A DNA stretch of 38,907 nucleotides from Candidatus Heimdallarchaeota archaeon (GCA_023705985.1 BPTO01000008.1:1-38907), one strand, 5' to 3'; positions 8,530-17,293 are shown, counted from the first letter of the stretch. A program made the numbers and translations. Notes: generated by a model from the sequence alone, not told the origin.

Positions 8530-9063
8530 TTAGGGATTTACAAACAATTTAAGATACTCATCGATGTTTATGCAAAACTTTTCGAGAGTTCGTTTGGACG
8601 GGTATTTCTTTATTTCCAAGGTTCCCTTGGGTACAATGGCTAAGAGATTTAGAATTTTGCTCTTAACATCGTCTCTAATGCATAAAATTATAAGCTTCTT
8701 TTCGCTTTTTTTAACGATTTCTACTACTTCATGTATTGAAGAATATAACCCCTTTTCTTTACTTTCTAACAACCCTAGTTCGTCAATAATTATGATATCA
8801 GATGATAATGAACTTCTAATAACTCTGTTTCCGAAATCTAAGGATTTTTGGGAGAAGACAAATTTACCGATCTTTTCCCCTATCAGGTCCCCTACTTTGA
8901 AAAAATCACAACGTTGACCTGTCTCTAAATCTAAAAAGAACCTTTTTTCTTGACCTTGAGTAATTAACCCAAAAACACTAAAATTTTCTTTTAAAACCTC
9001 TGACAGATTATATAAAAAAGTAGATTTGCCTGTTCCTTTCTTCCCCGTTATGACAAAGAACAG
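8530..9063 (-). CDS. THEP1-like nucleoside-triphosphatase
   Basis: 177 residues, open from 9063 to the stop at 8530-8532. The Walker A loop GKKGTGKST is at residues 7-15, the GLITQ strand at 32-36 and Walker B IIIIDELGLLES at 90-101 (D94, E95). This order and length fit the THEP1/NTPase_1 family (PF03266), which hydrolyses nucleoside triphosphates. No ATG, GTG or TTG precedes the P-loop in frame: an in-frame TAG lies at 9091-9093 and only CTG at 9061-9063 is suitable. It gives the family-typical N-terminus FFVITG and is preceded by GGTGG at 9068-9072. Conventional calling would find only the last 80 residues from TTG at 8772. It starts just after the DhaL-like stop at 9077, so the two are probably co-transcribed. 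Confidence 0.8.
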   Translation of the reverse strand: MFFVITGKKGTGKSTFLYNLSEVLKENFSVFGLITQGQEKRFFLDLETGQRCDFFKVGDLIGEKIGKFVFSQKSLDFGNRVIRSSLSSDIIIIDELGLLESKEKGLYSSIHEVVEIVKKSEKKLIILCIRDDVKSKILNLLAIVPKGTLEIKKYPSKRTLEKFCINIDEYLKLFVNP

Positions 9064-9076
9064 TTTCTTCCACCGC

Positions 9077-9712
9077 TTATTGTTGAGAAGACACTATCTC
9101 TAGCCAAGATTCGAGAATATGAACCAACCCTTTTGCTCCTGCATCAACAACATTAGCATCTTTTAGAACTTTCAGCATGTCTTTTGTCTTTGCAAGTGTG
9201 GATTTACCTGTTTCTACAAGTGCAGACATGAAATCAATCCAACTGATATCAGGATTTTCAATGATAAGTTCTTTTGATTTCTCTGTTATAACCTTCATAA
9301 TTGTTAGAATGGTACCTTCAGTAGGATTAAGTATTGAATCATAAGCCATTTCAGTACCTTCATCTAGTGCATCAGAAAAGTCCTTAGGAGAGGTATTAGT
9401 TTTTCCTTCTAAAGCCTCCACAACTCCAATCAAGAACTGTGAATAAATTACACCTGAATTTCCTTTTGCACCAACAAATGCACCTTTTGAAATTGCTGAG
9501 ATAATTGAATCATGATCAACATCTTCTGCTAGATTATCAACTTCATCGACTATAGCTTTAATTGTATAAAAAAGATTATTTCCTGTGTCCCCATCTGGTA
9601 TTGGGAAGACATTTATAGCGTTGATATTTTCTTTCTCAATAGCTATAAATTCTTGACTTTTTTCCATCATTTTCTTCAGTAAAACAGTTCGTATGTTTTT
9701 TGTGTTAAGCAT
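9077..9712 (-). CDS. DhaL/DAK2-domain protein (stand-alone)
   Basis: 211 residues from ATG 9712, chosen because AGGTGA lies 9 nt upstream. A GTG 12 bp earlier overlaps that site. The DAK2 nucleotide-binding motif PDGDTGNN is at residues 39-46 and GAKGNSGVIYSQ at 81-92, with an all-helical pattern throughout. DAK2 domains bind ATP/ADP and Mg2+ through this Asp-rich loop. They occur as DhaL of dihydroxyacetone kinase and as the N-terminal domain of the fatty-acid kinase FakA/YloV. This protein has only the DAK2 part (FakA is about 550 residues) and no DhaK or DegV partner is in the window, so its acceptor is unknown. First gene of a leftward pair with the THEP1-like NTPase. Confidence 0.85.
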   Translation of the reverse strand: MLNTKNIRTVLLKKMMEKSQEFIAIEKENINAINVFPIPDGDTGNNLFYTIKAIVDEVDNLAEDVDHDSIISAISKGAFVGAKGNSGVIYSQFLIGVVEALEGKTNTSPKDFSDALDEGTEMAYDSILNPTEGTILTIMKVITEKSKELIIENPDISWIDFMSALVETGKSTLAKTKDMLKVLKDANVVDAGAKGLVHILESWLEIVSSQQ

Positions 9713-9825
9713 TATATATTTCACCTACAAGGTTACATTTCTTTTCTTTTTCTACTTCTTTTTAAATATTATCATGCAAAGATTCTTATCATTTTTTTTT
9801 GTTGAAATGGTTACTGTTTCACCTG

Positions 9826-9866
9826 ATATTATATATATAGTTAATCATATAAAAATCTTTTAAAAA
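9826..9866 (+). promoter_or_regulatory. Promoter region of the GH57-glgA operon
   Basis: TATTATATATATAG (about 9827-9840) and CATATAAAAATCTTTTAAAAAG (9846-9867) are TATA-like tracts 31-70 bp before the ATG at 9898. The stretch between the divergent starts at 9712 and 9898 has no gene. Which tract serves which gene cannot be decided by eye. Confidence 0.4.
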
Positions 9867-9897
9867 GCAAGCTTCAGATTCACTCAAGGTTACAAAA

Positions 9898-11040
9898 ATG
9901 GATTTTACTAAAGATGTTCCTATTGCATTTATTCTTCATGCTTATCAACCCATAACACAAACAGAACAAATTTTTGAAAGAATTGTCAATAAATGCTATG
10001 AGCCATTCTTCACAAAGCTTCTAGAAAATCCACAAATCAAGATTACTTTGAATATATCTGGATGTCTAGTTGAAAAGCTAGAGAACGATTATCCTCAAAT
10101 AATAAATTTAGTTAACAAAAGCATTTCAGCTGGTCAAATCGAAATGATGGGTTCAGCTTATTACCACGCTTTACTACCTCTACTAACAAAAGATGAGCAG
10201 AATTATCAAATAACAAAACAGCAGATGATTATTCAAGAAGTTTTTGACATATTACCTACATCTTTTTTTCCACCCGAGTTAGCAATTTCACCTACTATTT
10301 TCGACTCATTAATATTGAATGGGTTTGAAAATATTATTGCTCCATCAAACGTTTTCCTTGAACCTTATGGCGGGATTCTCAAGGTTAAAAATGATAAATC
10401 GATTTCTATTATTAAAAGAAATAAAATACTAAGTAATAGTATTGCTTTTAATGGTTATTACAACAACTCAGAAAGAGCTTTAAAAGACATTCTACATGCA
10501 TTTCAGACTTCTTCAATTCCAGTTGTTTTAGCTATGGATCTTGAAACTTTTGGAGAACATCACGAAAATTATTACAATTTCTTTTTCGAATTAATGAACG
10601 AATTGCAAAGCATTCAAGTATCAGAACTTTCTAGAGAATATAAGATTGCAGAACAGATCGGGATTTTACAATCAACTAGTTGGTCTACTGATGATGTTCA
10701 GCTAAAGATGGGGATACATTTCCCTCTATGGGATCACCCCCAAAATTCTGTACATCAACTCCTCCATTCACACCTTGAACTCCTAAGACAAATCAAACAA
10801 AAAGTTTCCTTGAGTAGTTGGTTAGAGGATTATCATGCTTCTTTTTACTCTTGTCAATTCTGGTGGGGATCAAAAGAGATGTGGAATAAGAAATTAGTTC
10901 TTACAGGTCTGGATTTTCAAAGGAAAACGCTGGAAAATATCGTTGAAAACCTTCCTGAATCAGACAAGAAAATGATAATCAATCTTTCAGACAACATTAT
11001 TAAAAGAGTTAAAAAGTGTAATCTTGGGAAAGAGAAATGA
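9898..11040 (+). CDS. GH57 family glycoside hydrolase (alpha-glucan acting)
   Basis: 380-residue GH57 catalytic domain. Family motifs run in order: LHAYQP (13-18, the usual HxHQP strand), GQIEMMGSAYYHALLPLL (79-96), PPELAIS with the likely nucleophile E127, and VLAMDLETFGEHHEN with the likely acid/base D214. It acts on alpha-1,4-glucans by a retaining mechanism, most likely as an alpha-amylase or glucanotransferase-like enzyme. The length is a bare catalytic domain with no starch-binding module and no signal peptide, so it is cytoplasmic. It overlaps glgA by 4 bp (ATGA), which implies translational coupling and a role in glycogen turnover. Confidence 0.88.
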   Translation: MDFTKDVPIAFILHAYQPITQTEQIFERIVNKCYEPFFTKLLENPQIKITLNISGCLVEKLENDYPQIINLVNKSISAGQIEMMGSAYYHALLPLLTKDEQNYQITKQQMIIQEVFDILPTSFFPPELAISPTIFDSLILNGFENIIAPSNVFLEPYGGILKVKNDKSISIIKRNKILSNSIAFNGYYNNSERALKDILHAFQTSSIPVVLAMDLETFGEHHENYYNFFFELMNELQSIQVSELSREYKIAEQIGILQSTSWSTDDVQLKMGIHFPLWDHPQNSVHQLLHSHLELLRQIKQKVSLSSWLEDYHASFYSCQFWWGSKEMWNKKLVLTGLDFQRKTLENIVENLPESDKKMIINLSDNIIKRVKKCNLGKEK

Positions 11041-12515
11041 ATATTATATTCTGTTCCACAGAAGTAACTCCATTTTCGAAAACTGGAGGTTTAGCCGATG
11101 TATCTGCAGCTATACCTAGAGCCTTAGAAAAACGCGGATATTCTATATGTATTATTACTCCATTTTACAAATTTGTTGATATTCAAAAATATGACTTAGA
11201 ACGTGTTCGTGAAAAAATAGGTGTACAAGTAGGAGATGCGATAGAATTCATGGATTTGTATAAAGGAATTCTTCCAGATAGTAGTATTTTAGTATACTTC
11301 ATTAAGAATCCGTTCCTCTATAGAGAGGGGCTCTATGTTAATGAAAAAGGAATAGAATATGAGGATAGTGCTATGAGATTTTTATTTTTTAATAAAGCAA
11401 TATTCACTGTTCTAAAGCATTTACAGCTTAAAGCAGATATTATACACACCAATGATTGGCATACTAGTTTAGTTCCTTTTTTTCTAAAAAGTGAATATCA
11501 TTCAGAATATTTATTCAAAGAAACCAAGACAATTTTCACGATCCACAATATTGGTTATCAAGGAATCTTTCCTGTAGAAGATGTACAAGAAGCTAATATA
11601 CCTGAAATTTATTTCACTGAAGAGTGTCTTGGATACTATTCAAAGATTAATTTCATGAAATCAGGCATTCTCTATGCTGATTTAATTACAACAGTTAGTC
11701 CAACTTATGCAAATGAAATCCAAACCAAAGAATATGGATTTGGATTAGAAAAGTATATTCAAAAAAGAAAAAACGATCTTTTTGGTATTGTTCATGGAAT
11801 AAATTATACAAAGTGGAATCCAAGTATTGACCCATTTATTAAACAAAATTATGATAAAAATAATATAACTGGTAAAGCGATTTGTAAAAGTGATTTACAG
11901 CTAGAACTGGGATTGGAAATATCAGATAAGCCTTTAATAGGCATAATCTCAAGGCTTGCTCCTCAAAAAGGGATAGATTTAATTTTAGAGATTTTCGATC
12001 AAATGATGAATCTTGATATCCAATTTGTATTGTTGGGAACAGGTGATCATGCTCTTGAAAAAGCTTTGAAGAAAAAAGAAGAAAAATTCAAAGGCATGTG
12101 TTCAATTAATATTGATTTTAATAATGAACTGGCTCATAAAATAGAAGCTGGCGCAGATATTTTCCTTATGCCTTCTATTTATGAACCTTGCGGATTAAAT
12201 CAAATGTATAGTATGGTCTATGGAACAGTCCCAATTGTAAGAAAAACAGGTGGGTTAGCAGATACAGTTAAGAATTTCGACACTGCTACTGCTAAGGGGA
12301 CAGGTTTTGTATTTGACAAAATTGATGTTAAAGAGCTATTTGATACAGTTCAAAGAGCAATAAATTTTTACAGAAGTAATCCTGAAAAATGGAAAAAATT
12401 GCAAAAAAACATCATGAAAATTGACTTCTCGTGGCAAGATTCTGCTAAACACTGGCAGGAAGTGTATAGAAAGGTATTTAACGAAAAAAGACAGAAAAAG
12501 AAAAAGAGCGTTTAG
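11037..12515 (+). CDS. glgA: Glycogen (starch) synthase, GT5
   Basis: 492 residues, the normal length for GT5. It extends alpha-1,4-glucan from a nucleotide-activated glucose. The donor-binding KTGGLAD is at residues 15-21, HTNDWHTSLVPF near 139-150, and the C-terminal Rossmann motif EPCGLNQMYSMVYGTVPIVR near 383-402 with the second KTGGL after it. The start overlaps the GH57 stop in ATGA. Its own stop (TAG 12513-12515) overlaps the stop of the convergent branching enzyme. No ADP-glucose pyrophosphorylase is in the window, so the donor (ADP- or UDP-glucose) is open. Confidence 0.95.
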   Translation: MNIIFCSTEVTPFSKTGGLADVSAAIPRALEKRGYSICIITPFYKFVDIQKYDLERVREKIGVQVGDAIEFMDLYKGILPDSSILVYFIKNPFLYREGLYVNEKGIEYEDSAMRFLFFNKAIFTVLKHLQLKADIIHTNDWHTSLVPFFLKSEYHSEYLFKETKTIFTIHNIGYQGIFPVEDVQEANIPEIYFTEECLGYYSKINFMKSGILYADLITTVSPTYANEIQTKEYGFGLEKYIQKRKNDLFGIVHGINYTKWNPSIDPFIKQNYDKNNITGKAICKSDLQLELGLEISDKPLIGIISRLAPQKGIDLILEIFDQMMNLDIQFVLLGTGDHALEKALKKKEEKFKGMCSINIDFNNELAHKIEAGADIFLMPSIYEPCGLNQMYSMVYGTVPIVRKTGGLADTVKNFDTATAKGTGFVFDKIDVKELFDTVQRAINFYRSNPEKWKKLQKNIMKIDFSWQDSAKHWQEVYRKVFNEKRQKKKKSV

Positions 12516-14230
12516 AGCTCAAACCATTTGTAAACGTCTTGTTCCCAAGCTATACTGTCTTCTTTTTCTAATTTGTCAAGAAGTTGAAACTGATGCTCTG
12601 ACAATGAATTTTCATGGCTTTCCTTGAAGATTTCATGAAGTTTTTTGAAACTTTCATAGTGTTGAGACACCCTATGCTCTGCATAATCTCGGGCTGCCCA
12701 AGTTGAAATAAGAAATGTCCAATCTGAAGAAGAAAGTAGGAATAACTCTCTTCCCATTTGATTAATAAGCCTCTTAGTTACTGAGAAATCTTTATGGTGT
12801 TTCTTCTTAAAATCCTTCAGAGCTTGCAAATATATCTCTTCACATTCATAGATATATTTCCATACCCACATTGTATCTTGATTAAGCCAAATCCAATGAA
12901 AAGAACCCTTACCCCAAGAGCCTTCTGGAAGCGAAACAACAGTATCAGCTTTTGGAGGATAGGTTTCAAGGTACTTTTTACTAGTAATCATAGAAATTTC
13001 ATCATCTTCAGAGACTAAATTAATAACTCTATCAAGAAAACCTACTCCTTCAAACCACCAGTGTCCTAAGAGTTCAAAGTCATATGGACTAACAACTGAT
13101 CCTGGCTTAGAGGTCTCATCATAATACTGTAATAAGTTCTCTTTAACCATTTTTACGAAATATGCGGAATTTTCATCTAATCGTTCTACAACTTTAATTG
13201 GTTCGTAAAGTTTTTTCTCACCAAGATCAACATCAGAACCTGTTACACGCCAATATCGATTTCCTGAGGAGAAATGCTTTTTATGAAATTCTAGGTAATA
13301 ACCATCTCCTGGAAATCCATGTTCTCCAGACCAGACTAAAATTCCTGTTTTATCATCACGTGTTAAGAAACTAACCTTATTTTCAAGATTTTCTGATCCC
13401 CCTGCAATATATGGACGATAGATAGATAGATTTTCTCCTTGAATATCTTGTTTTTGCTTCTCATATTGTTGCCATAAAAGTTGAAGGGCAGTGAATCTGT
13501 CTAGATATGTACCTATTCCTTCACCTCCTCTTAACAAGGGAGTATCAACTAAGAAATATTTCATGTTATTCTTCTGTATGTAATATTCAACCCCTTTCCT
13601 TTCAAATTCTTCTTCAGTAACAGGATTCCTCCATTTATAGCTAGGTCTATATGCTAACTCTGGTAACCAAATACCAGAACTATCTCGACCATAACGATAT
13701 CTATAGATATGCTGCCCTCCTTTTATTTGAGCATTAACAGATTCTTCTTTCCCTAAGAGAGGTAAATAACCATGAGAAACCCCGCTAGTAATTATTTCAA
13801 TTGCTCCTCTATCTTGTAATTCTCGATATCCTAATGTTAAATCTTTATTGAATCGCTCTACAAATTGTTCTTTGACAGAGCTATAGAATTCAACCCACCT
13901 TACAGACAATTTAGCTGTTTCAGAATCACCAATCCAATTAAAGTGATCTTTATCTTTATAACTAGCATTAATTCTGTCCTCAAGGTAGTTAACAAAACCT
14001 TCCTTAAATCTAGGATGAGCTAGTTGCTCAGTTAAAACAGGTGTTAAACCAATTGTTGCCATTTCAGTGTAACTTTTCTTTTCTGAAAGATCAGTTAACA
14101 TTGACAAAGTTGGACAATAAGTTTCAGCTGCTGCTTCATGGAGCCATACTTCACCATGAGGCCATGTTCCTTGTTCTAGAACCCAAGGAAGATGTCCATG
14201 TAAAACGAAATTAAGATACCCTTTAGTCAT
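12512..14230 (-). CDS. GH57 1,4-alpha-glucan branching enzyme
   Basis: 572 residues. The N-terminal GH57 barrel begins with FVLHGHLPWV (8-17), PHGEVWLHEAAAETY (24-38), ITSGVSHGYLPLL (147-159) and the nucleophile motif GIWLPELAYRP (186-196, E191). SPYDFELLGHWWFEG near residue 382 holds the likely acid/base Asp. The C-terminal third matches the DUF1957 helical region with Trp-rich GSFHWIWLNQDTMWVWKY. This architecture is that of the archaeal/bacterial GH57 branching enzymes, which create alpha-1,6 branches in glycogen. ATG 14230 has an excellent Shine-Dalgarno GAGGAG (14238-14243). Only 18 bp separate it from the upstream phosphohexomutase-like gene, so the two form an operon. Confidence 0.93.
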   Translation of the reverse strand: MTKGYLNFVLHGHLPWVLEQGTWPHGEVWLHEAAAETYCPTLSMLTDLSEKKSYTEMATIGLTPVLTEQLAHPRFKEGFVNYLEDRINASYKDKDHFNWIGDSETAKLSVRWVEFYSSVKEQFVERFNKDLTLGYRELQDRGAIEIITSGVSHGYLPLLGKEESVNAQIKGGQHIYRYRYGRDSSGIWLPELAYRPSYKWRNPVTEEEFERKGVEYYIQKNNMKYFLVDTPLLRGGEGIGTYLDRFTALQLLWQQYEKQKQDIQGENLSIYRPYIAGGSENLENKVSFLTRDDKTGILVWSGEHGFPGDGYYLEFHKKHFSSGNRYWRVTGSDVDLGEKKLYEPIKVVERLDENSAYFVKMVKENLLQYYDETSKPGSVVSPYDFELLGHWWFEGVGFLDRVINLVSEDDEISMITSKKYLETYPPKADTVVSLPEGSWGKGSFHWIWLNQDTMWVWKYIYECEEIYLQALKDFKKKHHKDFSVTKRLINQMGRELFLLSSSDWTFLISTWAARDYAEHRVSQHYESFKKLHEIFKESHENSLSEHQFQLLDKLEKEDSIAWEQDVYKWFEL

Positions 14231-14237
14231 TTTTATT

Positions 14238-14243
14238 CTCCTC
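14238..14243 (-). promoter_or_regulatory. Strong Shine-Dalgarno of the branching enzyme
   Basis: GAGGAG on the minus strand, 7 nt before the ATG at 14230, in the 18-bp gap after the upstream stop. It is the clearest Shine-Dalgarno in the window. Confidence 0.8.
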
Positions 14244-14248
14244 TTGAT

Positions 14249-15649
14249 TTAGTTTTTTGATACTTCATTATCTATTCTTCGAACTAAGTCCAATATTTCA
14301 ATAAGTAATTTTTCCCTATCTTCTTTATTTTCAGCACATACTTTAACAATCAAAGTTGTAGAAATTATACTCGCATAAATATGAGCCCATTTTCTAGCTC
14401 CTGATACTATTTTGACACCGTCTAGTGTGTTTACAACTCTCCCATCTGTATCAGTTTCATATATTTTTTTGAAAAACAAAGTTGGATCAGCATTCAGTCT
14501 ATAATACTCTTCTAAATACATATTTTCGTCGACAACGTCATTTTCTTCTGCAAAAGAAGAAATATATTTGTGTTTTTCATTTTGAGCAAAAGACCAAAGA
14601 AGTAACAATGTCGACACAAAAGGTTCTGATTCATTCGAAAATGTTGGGTGTATATAGCTTCCATGTTCATTTGCTCCAAATAATGCTCTTTTAAACTGTA
14701 TTAATCTCGACATTTCTCCTGGAGAGCCTCGAGTAAAAGTGTGAGAAATATTCTTTTCATTGAGCCATTTTTCTAAAACCCACATTGTTTCAGCCAAAAC
14801 AACATGTCCTTTTTCTCTTCCTATCATCTTATTTTTCAGGAGAATTGTTGCAATAACATGAGAATCAATAATCTTTCCATGCTCATCCATAAAAATAACT
14901 CTAGAACCACTAGGGTCGAATGCTATACCCAAATCAGCTTTTGCTGCAACAACAGTACGAGATAGTATTGTCAAAGAAATAGGGCTTGGAAGCGATTCAG
15001 GGATTCCATCAGGTCTATAAGAATTAAGTGTAAAGATTTTACTTCCTAACTCAGCCATAATGTTGGGAAATATCTCTGCAACTGGGCCTAATGAACAGTC
15101 TACTACTATTGAAAAATTCCTTTCTTTCAACACATCATATGGCATAGCAGATCTAATAGCAGAGCGATACAAATCGTTTGCTTGTTGTACTGATAAAATA
15201 TCAGCAATCTTATCAGGAGCTGATCTAATAATTTTCCGCTTTTGTAATTTTTCTTTCTCAAAAATCTCTGTGAAGGGTAACTCTACACCTGTTTGGTCAA
15301 AGATTCTTATATTAATTTTTTCTGGAGATCTGTGAGCAGCAGCAAAATGCACTCCTGCATGAGCACTAAATCTACGGAGAGCAAATTGTAAAACAGGTAA
15401 GGAACAGGCGTGCAATTCAAAAACTGTTGTTCCAACAGAGATTAAACCTGCATTAAATGATCGACTAATCATACGAGTATCTTTTCTGAAATCTCTAGCA
15501 CTTACAACAACTGCTTCTTCACCTCCAAGGTAGCTACCGAATAGAGCACCTAATGTTGAAGCTATCTCAGGAGACAATTCTGTCGCTGTTCCTGCTAAAC
15601 GATTTTTTCTCATAAGAGAATTGTAATCATAATTCGACAATGCTTCCAT
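14249..15649 (-). CDS. Phosphoglucomutase/phosphomannomutase-like protein, catalytic residues missing
   Basis: 466 residues with the alpha-D-phosphohexomutase layout: NRLAGTATELSPEIA (16-30) and VVVSARDFRKDTRM (47-60) at the N-terminus, and a GANEHGSYIHPTF sugar loop further on. The phosphoserine loop, normally TASHNP, reads AAAHRSPE (103-110), and the metal loop, normally DxDxDR, reads DPSGSR (245-250). Both catalytic features are gone. The nearest pattern I know is the degenerate phosphomannomutase domain at the end of some bacterial mannose-1-phosphate guanylyltransferase fusions, here as a separate protein without nucleotidyltransferase or LbH domains. First gene of an operon with the branching enzyme, so a regulatory or binding role in glycogen or sugar-phosphate metabolism is inferred. 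Confidence 0.8.
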   Translation of the reverse strand: MEALSNYDYNSLMRKNRLAGTATELSPEIASTLGALFGSYLGGEEAVVVSARDFRKDTRMISRSFNAGLISVGTTVFELHACSLPVLQFALRRFSAHAGVHFAAAHRSPEKINIRIFDQTGVELPFTEIFEKEKLQKRKIIRSAPDKIADILSVQQANDLYRSAIRSAMPYDVLKERNFSIVVDCSLGPVAEIFPNIMAELGSKIFTLNSYRPDGIPESLPSPISLTILSRTVVAAKADLGIAFDPSGSRVIFMDEHGKIIDSHVIATILLKNKMIGREKGHVVLAETMWVLEKWLNEKNISHTFTRGSPGEMSRLIQFKRALFGANEHGSYIHPTFSNESEPFVSTLLLLWSFAQNEKHKYISSFAEENDVVDENMYLEEYYRLNADPTLFFKKIYETDTDGRVVNTLDGVKIVSGARKWAHIYASIISTTLIVKVCAENKEDREKLLIEILDLVRRIDNEVSKN

Positions 15650-15703
15650 TACAAAAAATATAATAATTCATCCATTTAAATCTTATCGGAAATTTCCTCT
15701 TTC

Positions 15704-16201
15704 TTAATAACTTGATTTTTTGAAAAAATTCCAGAAATCTAAGTGTGCAAAGAAGGAAGAAAACTTCTTCCATTTTATAATCATAACATCTAAGCATAAA
15801 ATCCATGTACATATTGCTGAAAGGAGACAGAATTCGCAATAATAGTATATAACAAACGCTTCTATACATGTTAAATAAATTGAAAATAAAGCTCCAAATA
15901 AACCACTTATTGGTATTACGAAACCTACCCAATAAGGATTCGATGATTTGACGGCTATTAAAAGAAAAACAATTATAGCTAGATAAAACAATGCTCCCCA
16001 TATACTGATGTGAACGCCAAAAAGTTTTGCATAAGAGCTAGTGTTTACTAAATCACATTGAAAAACCCCCCCATTGATCAGACATCTAAAATCTCCTGAA
16101 ATTTCCATAAACATCAAGTAAAGTGCATCTAGAAAGCCTAGTAAACTGATAATGATTCCAAAACTTAGTAGTTTAACAGGATTATTCCTCAAGTCCATCA
16201 C
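15704..16201 (-). CDS. Vitamin K epoxide reductase (VKOR) family membrane protein
   Basis: 165 residues (ATG at 16201 or the next codon) with four to five TM segments. It has the VKOR set: loop Cys pair C40 and C49 (RCLINGGVFQCD), the conserved Ser/Tyr region NTSSYAKLFGVHISIWG (53-69), and the membrane CEFC redox centre (C122, C125). Family members reduce a quinone while oxidising partner thiols, and in prokaryotes drive disulfide formation outside the membrane. The partner thioredoxin-like domain is not fused and is not next door. Cys-rich exported proteins such as the beta-helix protein in this window are possible clients, as inference only. Confidence 0.9.
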   Translation of the reverse strand: MMDLRNNPVKLLSFGIIISLLGFLDALYLMFMEISGDFRCLINGGVFQCDLVNTSSYAKLFGVHISIWGALFYLAIIVFLLIAVKSSNPYWVGFVIPISGLFGALFSIYLTCIEAFVIYYYCEFCLLSAICTWILCLDVMIIKWKKFSSFFAHLDFWNFFKKSSY

Positions 16202-16220
16202 AAATATCTTTTGTCAAATC

Positions 16221-16230
16221 ATTTATAAAT
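16221..16230. promoter_or_regulatory. Symmetric TATA element shared by two divergent genes
   Basis: ATTTATAAAT is its own reverse complement. It lies about 20-30 bp before the VKOR start and 40-49 bp before the CpXC start, the right distance for a leaderless transcript on one side and a short leader with AAGGGGAT on the other. Confidence 0.45.
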
Positions 16231-16269
16231 AATATTAAGATAAGTGTATATTAGATTAAGGGGATAATT

Positions 16270-16791
16270 ATGGGGATTGAGGAAGTTGAGTGTCCGAAAT
16301 GTGGTAAGTCAGCGAAGGTTAGGTCTTATAGTTCTATAAATTTAACTGAAAAACCAAGAATGAAGAAAAATATCATTGAAGGTAAAATTAATAGTACAAA
16401 ATGCCACCAATGTGGTACGAAAATGAACCTACATTCGCATATTTTACTTTCATCTTTAGAACCTCCCAGATGGATATGGCTTGTTTCGAAAAAACATCAA
16501 AAACCTAGTTATCAGCAAGAATTATTCGAGAAAATTGCTCCTCAAATCTCTATTTCGTCTATTCCTCAACAAATGGCCTTTGTGGATTTTGGGGAACCTT
16601 GTAAAGGATTGGAATTTATTTTGAATGACAAGGAACCTAAATGTTGTGAGGAATGGTTAGAGTTGGGTAAAATCCAGTCAGGTCATGATGCAGTAGAGAG
16701 TTATAAAAGCGCTCTAAGAATTGATCAAAGAAATGTCGAAGCGAAAAAATTGTTGAATGATGAACTTGATAAACTTAAAACATACACTTGA
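16270..16791 (+). CDS. CpXC-type zinc protein with C-terminal TPR-like helices
   Basis: 173 residues. An N-terminal CpXC-like zinc domain has CPKC (8-11) and CHQC (45-48), with the family-like stretch SINLTEKPRMKKNIIEGKIN between them and a strand pattern after it (SHILLSSLEPPRWIWL). The C-terminal 45 residues (EEWLELGKIQSGHDAVESYKSALR...) look like one to two TPR helices. CpXC domains are metal-binding modules of unknown function. The ATG is preceded by AAGGGGAT. Divergent from the VKOR gene. Confidence 0.75.
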   Translation: MGIEEVECPKCGKSAKVRSYSSINLTEKPRMKKNIIEGKINSTKCHQCGTKMNLHSHILLSSLEPPRWIWLVSKKHQKPSYQQELFEKIAPQISISSIPQQMAFVDFGEPCKGLEFILNDKEPKCCEEWLELGKIQSGHDAVESYKSALRIDQRNVEAKKLLNDELDKLKTYT

Positions 16792-16809
16792 AAGAAGTGA
16801 ATTTTAAAC

Positions 16810-17184
16810 TTATAATAAATCTTCGAGGGATTCCCCTTTTGATTCTTTTTTTCTTAATTGTTCTAGTATATCAACAGCTCTTCTTATTTCAGGGATTGTT
16901 ATTGAACCTCCTACTACCAGCCCTATAGCCAAGGTTTCAGCTATTTCATCATCAGTACATTTTTCTTGTACAACTTTTATCATGTGGTACTTAATGCAGT
17001 CTTCACATCTTAAAACAAGAGATGTAGCAAGGCCTATAAGTTCTTTAATTTTAGCAGATAACGCTCCTTCCCGGTAGGAACCAGTATCTATAGCAAAAAT
17101 TCTGTTTATATTCTTATTTTGCATTGCAAAGATTTTTTCATTCATCTTTTTTCTATAATCTCGAAATTCTATTAATTCGTCCAT
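16810..17184 (-). CDS. AhpD-like / carboxymuconolactone decarboxylase family protein
   Basis: 124 residues, typical of a single CMD domain. The redox motif is CEDCIKYH (C60, C63, H67), followed by the helical hairpin TDDEIAETLAIGLVVGGSI. Proteins with CxxCxxxH in this fold are AhpD-like thiol peroxidases or reductases, and decarboxylases of the family lack the Cys pair. The substrate is unknown. Convergent with the CpXC gene (18-bp gap) and close to VKOR. Confidence 0.88.
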   Translation of the reverse strand: MDELIEFRDYRKKMNEKIFAMQNKNINRIFAIDTGSYREGALSAKIKELIGLATSLVLRCEDCIKYHMIKVVQEKCTDDEIAETLAIGLVVGGSITIPEIRRAVDILEQLRKKESKGESLEDLL

Positions 17185-17293
17185 TTTTCAGACACCTTGA
17201 ATCTATAACATTTTTTAGAGTTATAGTTAATTTAGTTTTTGTTTTGAAATTTTCAACCGAAACATTCTTTTTACATTATTCATAATTGCGTTT

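Noticed and set aside
15627-16001. 124-residue minus-strand ORF overlapping the VKOR gene in another frame
   Set aside because: The VKOR frame carries all expected Cys and TM segments. The other frame is its shadow.
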